From assembly GCA_020443295.1 (NCBI GenBank), contig JAGRIJ010000029.1, forward strand, positions 1 to 36,816: DNA of 36,816 nt, given 5' to 3'. Position 1 is the stretch's first letter; each line of letters opens with the position of its first letter. The notes under the pieces are model-generated. The model worked only from the letters and a program-made list of their open reading frames with translations, did not search any database and was not told where the DNA came from. This stretch comes from Alphaproteobacteria bacterium. Lineage in GTDB: Bacteria > Pseudomonadota > Alphaproteobacteria > Micavibrionales > Micavibrionaceae. A program made the position numbers and the translations under genes. Shown one piece after another: positions 1-7,191 of this stretch.

Positions 1-1122
1 GTCCTGAAACACGCCGGGGCCGACAAAGGCTTTCACCGCGCCGCTTGCGCCGTTCACCCATGAAATCCCCACGGGGTAGATTGTGTCATTCCGGTAGCCC
101 CCATCAATATCGGAGGTATACGCATTGCTGCCCCCTGCCACGGCCCGCGCCCGGCCTCTGCCGCGCGGGGTAATCATGTAGACCCCGAACCCGTCCGATC
201 CGCTCGATCCGTTCTGCGCGGAGAAGAGATACTGGTCGGCCTGCGCGGAAAGGCTGGTGATCGTGTAATCCTGATAGAGTAAAAACTCCCCGACGATGCT
301 GCCCTGCGCCTCGTTCCATGTCGGGATTTGCGTGATATCGGTGGCGATAATCCGGTTATGGGTGCGGGTGGCCGTCGCGCCGCCTGTGACAATCGGGCTG
401 GTGAGAAACGCGCCTTCCTCGAACTGGAAGCCGATCATATAGATCGTCTTTCCGGCGGGCAGGGACCAGCGGACATACCGGGCGGAGCTATCGACCGTGA
501 TGTTCTCTTTCGTGAGTTCCTGAAATACATTGGCCGTTCCGGGCGAGAAGCTGGCTACACCCGTTCCGTTCGAGAGCGCCATGTTGCCATGGCTTCCGGT
601 CGCGGCCCCGGCCACCAGAACGCGGTAGGAGTGGGCATTGGTGTTCCCCGTCGTCGTCGAAAGCTGGATCGAGGCGCTTGTCCCCCCGGTATTTTCCAGC
701 TTGATAACATCCCCGTTGGTCAGGCCGGAAATGGGAATGCCGTCAATGGTGGCCGTGGACAGGCCGGAATAGCTGCTTTCAAGGGAGACGGTGACGCTCC
801 CGGAAATAACGGTAATCCCGTCTAGACCGCTATCGGGCGCAAAGTTTTTCTGCGCGGTCTTATTGGTGCGGGAAACTTCCATGAGGACGCCCAGAGGGTT
901 GCCGCCGGCGTCATGGTGAAAGCGCGCCTCGTTCGCCGCCGTGCACTTGATCCATTCCGGCGTGTCGTCCACGTAGGTCGCCACGGTATCCGAGCGGTAA
1001 TACTGGAACGGCGAAGGCATGGACCCGGCGGTGAAATCGTATGTGGTTGATTGAGCGGGGTCTGGGTCGGGAACGGAAATCCGGCCGCAAACATTCATCA
1101 TGCGGCCCAAGCGGATCAGCAT
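1..1122 (-). CDS. Phage-type structural protein, LamG-like (partial, 3' end off window)
   Basis: The frame is open for 374 codons from the ATG at 1122 to the left edge with no stop, so the C-terminus is missing. A strong ribosome site (AAGGAG) sits just upstream of the ATG. The protein is rich in Ser, Thr, Gly and Ala with no signal peptide. Around residues 225-280 it has the pattern QFEEGAFLTSPI followed by RTHNRI and a G-[ST]-I-V-G-E-F strand. That pattern is typical of phage and prophage tail or virion proteins carrying a concanavalin/LamG-like jelly-roll. The opening MLIRLGRMMNVCGR also looks like phage structural proteins of this kind. The family call is from pattern memory. No other phage gene lies to the right, so this may be a prophage edge or an isolated phage-derived gene. 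Confidence 0.6.
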   Translation of the reverse strand, partial: MLIRLGRMMNVCGRISVPDPDPAQSTTYDFTAGSMPSPFQYYRSDTVATYVDDTPEWIKCTAANEARFHHDAGGNPLGVLMEVSRTNKTAQKNFAPDSGLDGITVISGSVTVSLESSYSGLSTATIDGIPISGLTNGDVIKLENTGGTSASIQLSTTTGNTNAHSYRVLVAGAATGSHGNMALSNGTGVASFSPGTANVFQELTKENITVDSSARYVRWSLPAGKTIYMIGFQFEEGAFLTSPIVTGGATATRTHNRIIATDITQIPTWNEAQGSIVGEFLLYQDYTITSLSAQADQYLFSAQNGSSGSDGFGVYMITPRGRGRARAVAGGSNAYTSDIDGGYRNDTIYPVGISWVNGASGAVKAFVGPGVFQD

Positions 1123-1241
1123 GGCTATCTCCTTGATCGGTTAGTTTGTCAATGCGTTGGAAAAATTCGGGCAGACACAATGGTGGCCCTTATAAATAGG
1201 AATATATGTCTATTTTAGTGGGAAATGCAAGAAAATTCGGC

Positions 1242-2087
1242 TTAAGGCTCGTCAAAGGCATAGCCATTCAGGAATTCGTGGCGGTCGATCATATCTTCTA
1301 CCTGCCTTCTCTGTTCCTGTGTCCACGATACATCATGGCGGGGTTTCTTGGGTTCGCGATCAACTGCCGCCGCACATGCGGCAACATAATCGTCAGGGCA
1401 TTCCGTTTCGAGAAATGCGATCAAACGCCGGACTGTATGTTTCGGTTCCTTGCGGAGGTCCTCGTGACGGACCAGAAGAACCTGCGCGGGGTATTTGCGG
1501 TAGGCGAAAGCCGCACCCTCACAGATTTTCTCGAAAGTTTCTATCGCCTGATCCAGAGGCATGCCCTGTCTTTGCGCCATCATGGCCAGAGTGTCGTAAG
1601 GATTACGGACAGCATGAATCATGCGCACGGGAAGATTATATTTATCCTGCATCCGCGCAATCAGATCGATGTTCGCATAAAGCTGCTGCGCAGAGGATTG
1701 CGCCTTTTTATCGCCGATAATCTTCAGCGTCCGGTAGCGGCCCTGAAACTGGCCGGGGATGGCATAGGCGTAGCCCGTCCAACGCGTGCCGTTTTTCGTG
1801 AACATGCGGGCGTTGAACAGCATGAGGCGCGCGGCCTGTTTCAGGCTGAGGCCGTTCTTGAATTGCCGAAGAAGATTGAATTCATTGGCCATAACGATTT
1901 CGGGATGGGCATCGAGCATGGCGCTGATCAAAGTGCTGCCGCTCCACTGGCCACCGATCAGAAGCGTAAGGGCCTGCAGGCCCGAAAGATCGGCATCGGA
2001 CGGGGCGGAGAGGCAGCCTGCCAAGACCCGGTTGATATGGGGAATTGTCTCAGGACTGCGGATTGATTTCAGGACCGAAATGGACAT
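1242..2087 (-). CDS. PAPS-dependent sulfotransferase family protein
   Basis: The 281-residue protein has the sulfotransferase fold signature. A 5'-phosphosulfate loop, GGQWSGST, lies at residues 45-52 after a hydrophobic strand. A 3'-phosphate motif, HAVRNPYD, lies near residues 158-165, with R161 as the expected ligand. The family transfers sulfate from PAPS to a hydroxyl or amine of a carbohydrate, lipid or protein; the acceptor cannot be read from the sequence. No signal peptide is evident, so a cytoplasmic site is likely. It is divergent from the glycosyltransferase at 2340, which hints at glycan modification but proves nothing. A second, unrelated-looking sulfotransferase lies at 24895-26037. 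Confidence 0.8.
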   Translation of the reverse strand: MSISVLKSIRSPETIPHINRVLAGCLSAPSDADLSGLQALTLLIGGQWSGSTLISAMLDAHPEIVMANEFNLLRQFKNGLSLKQAARLMLFNARMFTKNGTRWTGYAYAIPGQFQGRYRTLKIIGDKKAQSSAQQLYANIDLIARMQDKYNLPVRMIHAVRNPYDTLAMMAQRQGMPLDQAIETFEKICEGAAFAYRKYPAQVLLVRHEDLRKEPKHTVRRLIAFLETECPDDYVAACAAAVDREPKKPRHDVSWTQEQRRQVEDMIDRHEFLNGYAFDEP

Positions 2088-2296
2088 GGAGCTTCAGGAG
2101 AATTATGGACAGAACAAGACATGCGAACCTTTGCGGTCCGCTTTTCCCATCATACGCTCCGCACGCGGAAATTCCACCCTCCGATTGAACCATGGTGCGA
2201 ACAATCCCAAATAATCTGTTGGTTGCCGGAAAATTTCTTTGACCGAATTTAAGGGATATGCTTGGCTCAGGGTACGATATTTTCTTGCAAAAAACC

Positions 2297-2325
2297 GGGC
2301 GGACGTGTACGCCCTTTTTGTTTTT
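2297..2325 (+). terminator. Hairpin plus T-tract in the leader of the glycosyltransferase gene
   Basis: GGGCG and CGCCC pair around an 8-base loop (2297-2314) and are followed by TTTTTGTTTTT (2315-2325). This has the form of a small Rho-independent terminator on the plus strand. It ends only 14 bases before the glycosyltransferase start, and no plus-strand gene lies upstream to be terminated, so it may act as a leader attenuator. Confidence 0.4.
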
Positions 2326-2339
2326 ACGGGTGATATCCT

Positions 2340-3500
2340 ATGAGAATTTATTATTTTTCGGGCGCGTCTTTTCCTTCCCCGGAAGCGCGGTCCGTTCATG
2401 TCATCAAGATGTGCGAGGCCTTTGGAAAGGCCGGGCACGATGTGACTTTATTCGCCATGGGGAGTCCGTATTTAGACCCGGATGCTGTGTTCAAGGCCTA
2501 TGATGTGACGGGCAGTTTCACACTTTCCCTTTCGCATGACGTCAAACTGCCCCTGCTCTCAGGGTACAAGAGAATGCGGCATATCGCGGAAAAGATGAAG
2601 GCCTTAGGGGCGCCGGACATGGTTTACGGACGGGACCCGATTGCGCTTGCCCTTTTCTCTCCGCAACAGGTGCGGGTTGTTTTCGAGGCCTCTCAGGTTC
2701 CGCAGCACAAGGCAGAATATGTCGCCATCTCCCGCCTGATCAAAAGGCCCGGCTTTTGCGGGATTATTGCCCTGTCAGATGCGCTTAAACAGATCTATCT
2801 CAAGAAATACCCGTCGCTGAGGCCCGAACAGATTTTCGTGGCGCACGATGCGGCGGATATCCCGCATAACATTTCCGGAACGGCCCTGCCCGTACAAAGC
2901 CTGAAAGGCCGGGAAGAAGCTCCGAAAATCGGGTATGCCGGCACCCTGCATCAGGGAAAGGGGCTGTCCATGATTCTCAGAATTGCCCCGCTGCTGCCGG
3001 ATTACGATTTTCACGTCGTCGGCGGATCGAAAGAAGAGCTTGCGCGAATTAGAAAGAACACGCCGCCTGCGAATGTGATTTTCTACGGTTACCGCCCGCA
3101 TGCTGAGGTCGCCGGGTATCTTAAGGCGTTTGATATCGTTCTCGCGCCGTATCAGCATCAGGCGCTGATCAAGACCGGGAAAAATATTTCGCGCTGGATT
3201 TCACCCATGAAAGTGTTCGAGTATATGGCCGCCTGCAAACCGATTATCGCCTCCGACCTGCAGATTCTCCGGGAGTTCCTTACGCATGAGCAGAATGCGC
3301 TGCTAATGACGGTGGGCGATCCGCTGGCATGGGTCGAAGCGATCAAGCGACTTCATCACGATCCGGAATTGTGCCAGAGACTCTCCGAGAACGCGTTTGC
3401 CGATCTCAAGAAGAATTTTACCTGGGATATGCGCGTAAAGACCATTCTGGATTTTGCATCAGGAAAACGTTCTTCGATAACCGGAACGAAAGCCGCCTAA
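2340..3500 (+). CDS. Glycosyltransferase family 4 protein
   Basis: The 386-residue protein has the two-domain GT-B layout. An N-terminal Rossmann half begins MRIYYFSGASFPSPEARS and leads to HVIKMCEAFGKAGHDV. The C-terminal nucleotide-sugar half opens with IGYAGTLHQGKGL and contains the donor-site segment SPMKVFEYMAACKPIIASD, typical of GT4 retaining enzymes. The end, FTWDMRVKTIL, also matches the family. It probably adds a sugar to a surface polysaccharide, glycolipid or glycoprotein; donor and acceptor are unknown. The ATG at 2340 follows only a weak ribosome site (GGGTGA). Its last four bases overlap the convergent gene at 3497. Confidence 0.85.
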   Translation: MRIYYFSGASFPSPEARSVHVIKMCEAFGKAGHDVTLFAMGSPYLDPDAVFKAYDVTGSFTLSLSHDVKLPLLSGYKRMRHIAEKMKALGAPDMVYGRDPIALALFSPQQVRVVFEASQVPQHKAEYVAISRLIKRPGFCGIIALSDALKQIYLKKYPSLRPEQIFVAHDAADIPHNISGTALPVQSLKGREEAPKIGYAGTLHQGKGLSMILRIAPLLPDYDFHVVGGSKEELARIRKNTPPANVIFYGYRPHAEVAGYLKAFDIVLAPYQHQALIKTGKNISRWISPMKVFEYMAACKPIIASDLQILREFLTHEQNALLMTVGDPLAWVEAIKRLHHDPELCQRLSENAFADLKKNFTWDMRVKTILDFASGKRSSITGTKAA

Positions 3501-4021
3501 GAGACTTCCATATCGTAAAAAGCGGCCAAGAGCGCGACAAGATTGCCGATGGCGAAAGTCGCGTAGGAAATCTTCAGCCAAAAGAATTTCGGGATGATCG
3601 AAAAGCGCGCCGTGTCATAGAGGTCGTACGCCGCCGAGGAGGCGAGTTTCGACGTATCGTTCAGAATGACCATAAATTTCTTGAGGTACTCTTCCTCCTC
3701 CATATGACCAATGTCATTAAAGTGCAGAAGATTTAAGCGACGGTCGCCGGATTTCCGGTATTTACGCTTCGGGTATATGCAAACCATCGAAGCCATAATG
3801 CTCACGACTGCTACACAAATGGAAATTTTCGACGCCCAGATGAATGTTCCCGCCTCCATTGCCTTGATTCCTACGGGGATCAGGATCGAGTTGAGGAAAA
3901 TCATCACCTGCGCTTTCTGGTCGATCATCCGCAGGATCAGCGCGTATTTGTTGATGGTGGCCGATACGATCTGGCCGCGCAATAAGGCTTCCCATTTCTG
4001 GGCTTGAATATCTTCTGGCAT
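3497..4021 (-). CDS. Small membrane protein resembling the Pycsar effector TM family (DUF5706-like)
   Basis: The 174-residue protein has hydrophobic segments at about 38-55, 62-83 and 148-168. The segment IDQKAQVMIFLNSILIP before the first helix pair is the D-x-K-A-x-(4)-[FL]-N pattern I associate with PF18967. The middle segment, HFNDIGHMEEEEYLKKF, followed by a helical stretch with repeated D and Y residues and a third helix, matches the same family. Members with a partner cyclase sense cyclic CMP or UMP and disrupt the membrane during phage infection. No nucleotide cyclase gene is adjacent here, so the function is open. A ribosome site (AGGGAA) precedes the ATG. The 3' end overlaps the glycosyltransferase end by four bases. 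Confidence 0.55.
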   Translation of the reverse strand: MPEDIQAQKWEALLRGQIVSATINKYALILRMIDQKAQVMIFLNSILIPVGIKAMEAGTFIWASKISICVAVVSIMASMVCIYPKRKYRKSGDRRLNLLHFNDIGHMEEEEYLKKFMVILNDTSKLASSAAYDLYDTARFSIIPKFFWLKISYATFAIGNLVALLAAFYDMEVS

Positions 4022-4118
4022 TTTTTATGTTCCCTGTTCTGGTTTAATGGTTATCTATAATAAAAACAATGCTTTGGCTATGGGATTTTTTCATTTTCAG
4101 CGCTATTTTCGACCATTT

Positions 4119-4146
4119 TTAACTGGAAAAAATTCTGTGCGATAAT
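4119..4146 (+). promoter_or_regulatory. Candidate clpS promoter
   Basis: TTAACT (4119-4124), a 16-base spacer and GATAAT (4141-4146) resemble a housekeeping sigma promoter. The initiation point would lie about 70 bases before the clpS start. The -10 box is the left half of the palindrome at 4141-4154. Confidence 0.35.
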
Positions 4147-4154
4147 ATATTATC
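4141..4154. promoter_or_regulatory. 14-bp perfect palindrome at the clpS promoter (possible operator)
   Basis: GATAATATATTATC reads the same on both strands and covers the presumed -10 box and start site of clpS. The hexamers GATAAT and ATTATC are those found in Fur boxes, but here they are separated by two bases instead of the usual one. A repressor could bind here; the identity is not established. Confidence 0.4.
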
Positions 4155-4221
4155 CGGCTGATTCTGATTTTAAGGATCTTATCTTTATCTTCCGGGTGCA
4201 TGATTTTTGGAGATGTTTTCG

Positions 4222-4614
4222 ATGCGCACTATCGAAAAATATAGTTTGACGCACGGGTCCGTGAGGCTTTCGCAGGATGACGAAAATGCTCCCGGGCGCG
4301 GTCCTGATGACGGGGGGCAGCAGGAAACCCACATTATCCTCAAGACCCGGCCAAAAACCAAGAAACCCTCGATGTACAAGGTGCTCCTGCTGAATGACGA
4401 TTATACGCCCATGGAGTTTGTCGTGCATGTGCTGGAACGTTTTTTCAACAAGAGCCGGCAAGAGGCTACGGATATTATGCTGACCGTTCACCGTCGCGGT
4501 GTCGGCGTATGCGGTGTCTTCACGTTCGAGGTGGCTGAAACGAAAGTCGCGCAGGTGATGGATTTTGCGCGGGCGAACGAGCAGCCTTTGCAATGCACGA
4601 TGGAGAAAGAATGA
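4222..4614 (+). CDS. clpS: ATP-dependent Clp protease adaptor ClpS
   Basis: The adaptor binds proteins with bulky or hydrophobic N-terminal residues and hands them to ClpAP. The 130-residue product has a disordered, charged N-terminus of about 45 residues. The ClpS core follows: [16 protein letters not shown] has the pocket residues N58, D59 and D60, and H90 lies 32 residues later, as in the Escherichia coli protein. I chose the ATG at 4222 because GGAGA lies 8 bases upstream; the TTG at 4207 and ATG at 4213 overlap that site. clpA is 2.6 kb away, separated by an opposing gene. ClpS and ClpA are often adjacent in alphaproteobacteria, so the pair looks split here. Confidence 0.95.
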   Translation: MRTIEKYSLTHGSVRLSQDDENAPGRGPDDGGQQETHIILKTRPKTKKPSMYKVLLLNDDYTPMEFVVHVLERFFNKSRQEATDIMLTVHRRGVGVCGVFTFEVAETKVAQVMDFARANEQPLQCTMEKE

Positions 4615-4632
4615 TACGGACTTGTCGATTTA

Positions 4633-7002
4633 CTATTGGCCGGTTCCGGCTTTGTTGATTTGTTCTTCCAGCTTTTCAAAATTTTCGATCGAAGAATCCT
4701 GTTTTTGTTTATAGAATTTTTCTTTGAACGCTTTAAGCGTGTCGTAGTTATCCTTGATTAATTCTAATATGTTTGAGTGGATATCAAAGTTCGCTAAGCC
4801 ATAGGCAAGAAGCTGGTTGTCATCAGTAATGATCTCTCCCCCTTCTTCTCCGTAGGATTTCAAGCCGTTGCGTTCCAAATAAACTGCGTGGGGAACTTTT
4901 TCTTCAGGCAATATTCTTTGTATCCGGTTTCGCTTAAAGCCTGGAAAATCTTTTCCTAACGAACCCTTATCATCTTTCGAGCCCAGAAGAATTCCTGTTA
5001 AAGATTGTGGGTCAATCCACATTACAGAGTTTGGGAAAACCTCATTGAAAGTCCGACTAATTGAAGCAGAGTGATAGGAGGATACGAGGTGAAAGGGCAG
5101 CCACTGAGCAATGATGCCTTTGTCCGTCATTTTCTGACGGGCCAGTTGATAAAACTCGCGGGAATAAAGAGCGTTAACACCGGCAAAAGTCGGCGGCATC
5201 GGTTCGAGCGTTATTACATCGAAAACCTGATCCGTGCGGCGCAGGAATGCCCGGCCATCCATCACTTTTGCCGTCACCCTCGGATCTTTGAGCACGGCTT
5301 CGTTACTTGTGAAATAGTCCGCCATGCTAAAGACATTTTTGTTTATGTCCACAATCGTGAGGGATTGGGGGTTTTCCCTACGCACGGCATTGGCGGTCTG
5401 CCCCGTTCCGAAACAGATGACCAACGCTTTTTTCGGGTCAGGGTGCAAGAGCATCGGTAAATGACCCATCCAGAGCATGTACTGGGTTGATAGCGCTGAT
5501 TCCATTTTCTTTGGCGGCTGAGATGTCGCAATAAAACCATCTATGACCAGCGCTCTTTCCCTGTTTTTTGAGAATTCAACAACAGTTACCGTAGCGTCCG
5601 GCCCCTCAGTGCTGGCCACAATGCTTACTATGTTATCCGGAGCTTCTTTAACATGTATCTGAACTCTTGTCCGACCCACTCCTGATTCAAAAACTACAGC
5701 GATACCGAGTGCCAGTATTGCCGATAGAAGTAATTTCAATTTTAATTTGTTAAGCTCTGGGGTTGTCAATATTAACCCTATTGATGCTACAGCCACTCCA
5801 ATAATCCATGAGGTTCTCGTAAATCCTATTGATGGCAGTAACACCCAAGCAGCCATGATTGAACCCAATACGGATGATATTGTGTTTACCCCGTAGAGAA
5901 TTCCCCACCTTTTTGCAGAATACTGATTATCCAAAATCCAAGGCAGACCCAAACCTATGACGGTTATTGGAACAGAAGTAACGAGAAAAGACAGGGCGAA
6001 CCAATTCATGAACTGGATCGCTGGCATGTTACTATTCGTATGAGCGAGAAGATCAAATCGTTCTATGATCGGCGTCGCCAGAAGAATGGAAATTCCAGCC
6101 AAGGTCATACAAACAGACAGACTGTAACCCTTTAATCTCATCAAAGGCACAAGTTTTGCTGCAAGCCCCAGAGACAAAAGAACGGAAGAAAGCATCACAG
6201 AAAATGCCGCTGTCGTACTCCAGAACGCTGCGGTAAAGGACCTGAACCATGCAACTTCCAGCGCAAGTGTGGAAAATCCTGTGACGAAGACGAGAAGGTA
6301 TTCCTGCCACGGTTTAAAAGAAGAGCCTGTCACAGGCGGGGCATTTTCTTTTGTCCACTGCGCAGCGGCAGAAGCCATGGTCTTGCCCGTCATTACGGCA
6401 AAAACGCCCACGAAAATATTGATCGCTGCGATGAAGTGGGTCGTGCCCAGCACTCCCAGAAGCGGGATGATTATAAAGGCTGCCATGATCGAACCGAGTG
6501 CCGCCCCCAGCGTATTGAGACCATAGAGGGTGGAGATCGATGAATCATGCTGGCGAGCGGCGAGACCGAAGACGGGAGTCGTCGCCCCCATACAAATGGC
6601 CGGGAAACCCGTTGCCATGGCGATTCCAAAAATATGGACCCAGTAATGGCCTTCGGTCATCGTCCTGTAGGTTTGCGTGTCAATCCGCTCGACCAGATCG
6701 AGCGCCGGCATCAGAAAGAGGCCGGATACGCCAATAAATATTTCCAGAACCCCGTATACGCGCAGGGCATTTACTTTATTGCGGTTTTTGAGAAAAAAGC
6801 CTGCGGTCAATGATCCTATGCACATGCCGCCCATCGTGACCGCCAAAGTCAGCGCCGTTCCCCATGCAGAGACGCCCAAGGCCAAAGACGAGCGGATTTG
6901 CCAGATGACGTTCCATGACAATGCCGCCATGCCGGAACAGAAAACCAGCAGATATATGGCAGGAAATTTTTTACCGCCCTCTTTTGTCAACACATCCGCC
7001 AT
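4633..7002 (-). CDS. Membrane transporter / spermidine synthase-like fusion protein
   Basis: The 789-residue protein has an N-terminal integral membrane part (about residues 12-437) with roughly a dozen hydrophobic helices. Two similar halves carry the repeated pattern YG-x-NT-[LI]-[GS]-x-x-LGSIMAA (near 160 and 370), suggesting internal duplication. The C-terminal part is a Rossmann methyltransferase-type fold of the spermidine synthase family: CFGTGQT at 530-536, an acidic ribose ligand in VDINK near 553, and LYSREFY near 613-619. The aspartate-rich catalytic segment of true aminopropyltransferases is replaced by ITLEPMPP, so spermidine synthesis is doubtful. Transported substrate and reaction are unknown. 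It is AT-richer than clpA and sits antisense between clpS and clpA. Confidence 0.8.
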   Translation of the reverse strand: MADVLTKEGGKKFPAIYLLVFCSGMAALSWNVIWQIRSSLALGVSAWGTALTLAVTMGGMCIGSLTAGFFLKNRNKVNALRVYGVLEIFIGVSGLFLMPALDLVERIDTQTYRTMTEGHYWVHIFGIAMATGFPAICMGATTPVFGLAARQHDSSISTLYGLNTLGAALGSIMAAFIIIPLLGVLGTTHFIAAINIFVGVFAVMTGKTMASAAAQWTKENAPPVTGSSFKPWQEYLLVFVTGFSTLALEVAWFRSFTAAFWSTTAAFSVMLSSVLLSLGLAAKLVPLMRLKGYSLSVCMTLAGISILLATPIIERFDLLAHTNSNMPAIQFMNWFALSFLVTSVPITVIGLGLPWILDNQYSAKRWGILYGVNTISSVLGSIMAAWVLLPSIGFTRTSWIIGVAVASIGLILTTPELNKLKLKLLLSAILALGIAVVFESGVGRTRVQIHVKEAPDNIVSIVASTEGPDATVTVVEFSKNRERALVIDGFIATSQPPKKMESALSTQYMLWMGHLPMLLHPDPKKALVICFGTGQTANAVRRENPQSLTIVDINKNVFSMADYFTSNEAVLKDPRVTAKVMDGRAFLRRTDQVFDVITLEPMPPTFAGVNALYSREFYQLARQKMTDKGIIAQWLPFHLVSSYHSASISRTFNEVFPNSVMWIDPQSLTGILLGSKDDKGSLGKDFPGFKRNRIQRILPEEKVPHAVYLERNGLKSYGEEGGEIITDDNQLLAYGLANFDIHSNILELIKDNYDTLKAFKEKFYKQKQDSSIENFEKLEEQINKAGTGQ
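4639..4653 (+). terminator. Possible clpS terminator inside the end of the opposing gene
   Basis: GCCGG and CCGGC pair around TT at 4639-4650, followed by TTTGTTGATTTGTT. The hairpin lies 24 bases after the clpS stop and overlaps the last codons of the convergent gene. The uridine tract is interrupted, so termination may be weak. Confidence 0.35.
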
Positions 7003-7137
7003 GATTTATTATTTCTTTTGTTATGAGTAGGTTATCTGCCGTTTTTAGTACACTTATATTCTATGGCTTGCTATTTCAAGAGATTTTTTTGACATGGTGT
7101 GCGTGTGAATTGGTTTTTTCCCATAGCTTTTTTGCAG

Positions 7138-7143
7138 TATAAT
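7138..7143 (+). promoter_or_regulatory. Candidate clpA -10 box
   Basis: A perfect TATAAT lies 48 bases before the clpA ATG. The region 16-18 bases further upstream is only a T-run, with no good -35 box. A TTGACA at 7089-7094 is too far away (43 bases) to pair with it. Heat-shock-type control cannot be read from this. Confidence 0.35.
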
Positions 7144-7191
7144 GAATAAGTTAAGGGTAGACGGTTTATCACTAGAAAATATAAGGCAACG

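Noticed and set aside
328..825. 165-codon plus-strand frame
   Set aside because: It is a shadow of the phage-type gene on the minus strand, which has a strong ribosome site and an open frame of 374 codons.
1206..2066. 286-codon plus-strand open frame
   Set aside because: It is antisense to the sulfotransferase, which has both PAPS-binding motifs.
2103..2438. 111-codon minus-strand frame upstream of the sulfotransferase
   Set aside because: It crosses the glycosyltransferase start, has a very basic composition, and shows no recognisable domain.
7089..7094. TTGACA as -35 box of clpA
   Set aside because: It is 43 bases from TATAAT, and nothing resembling a -10 box lies at 16-18 bases.
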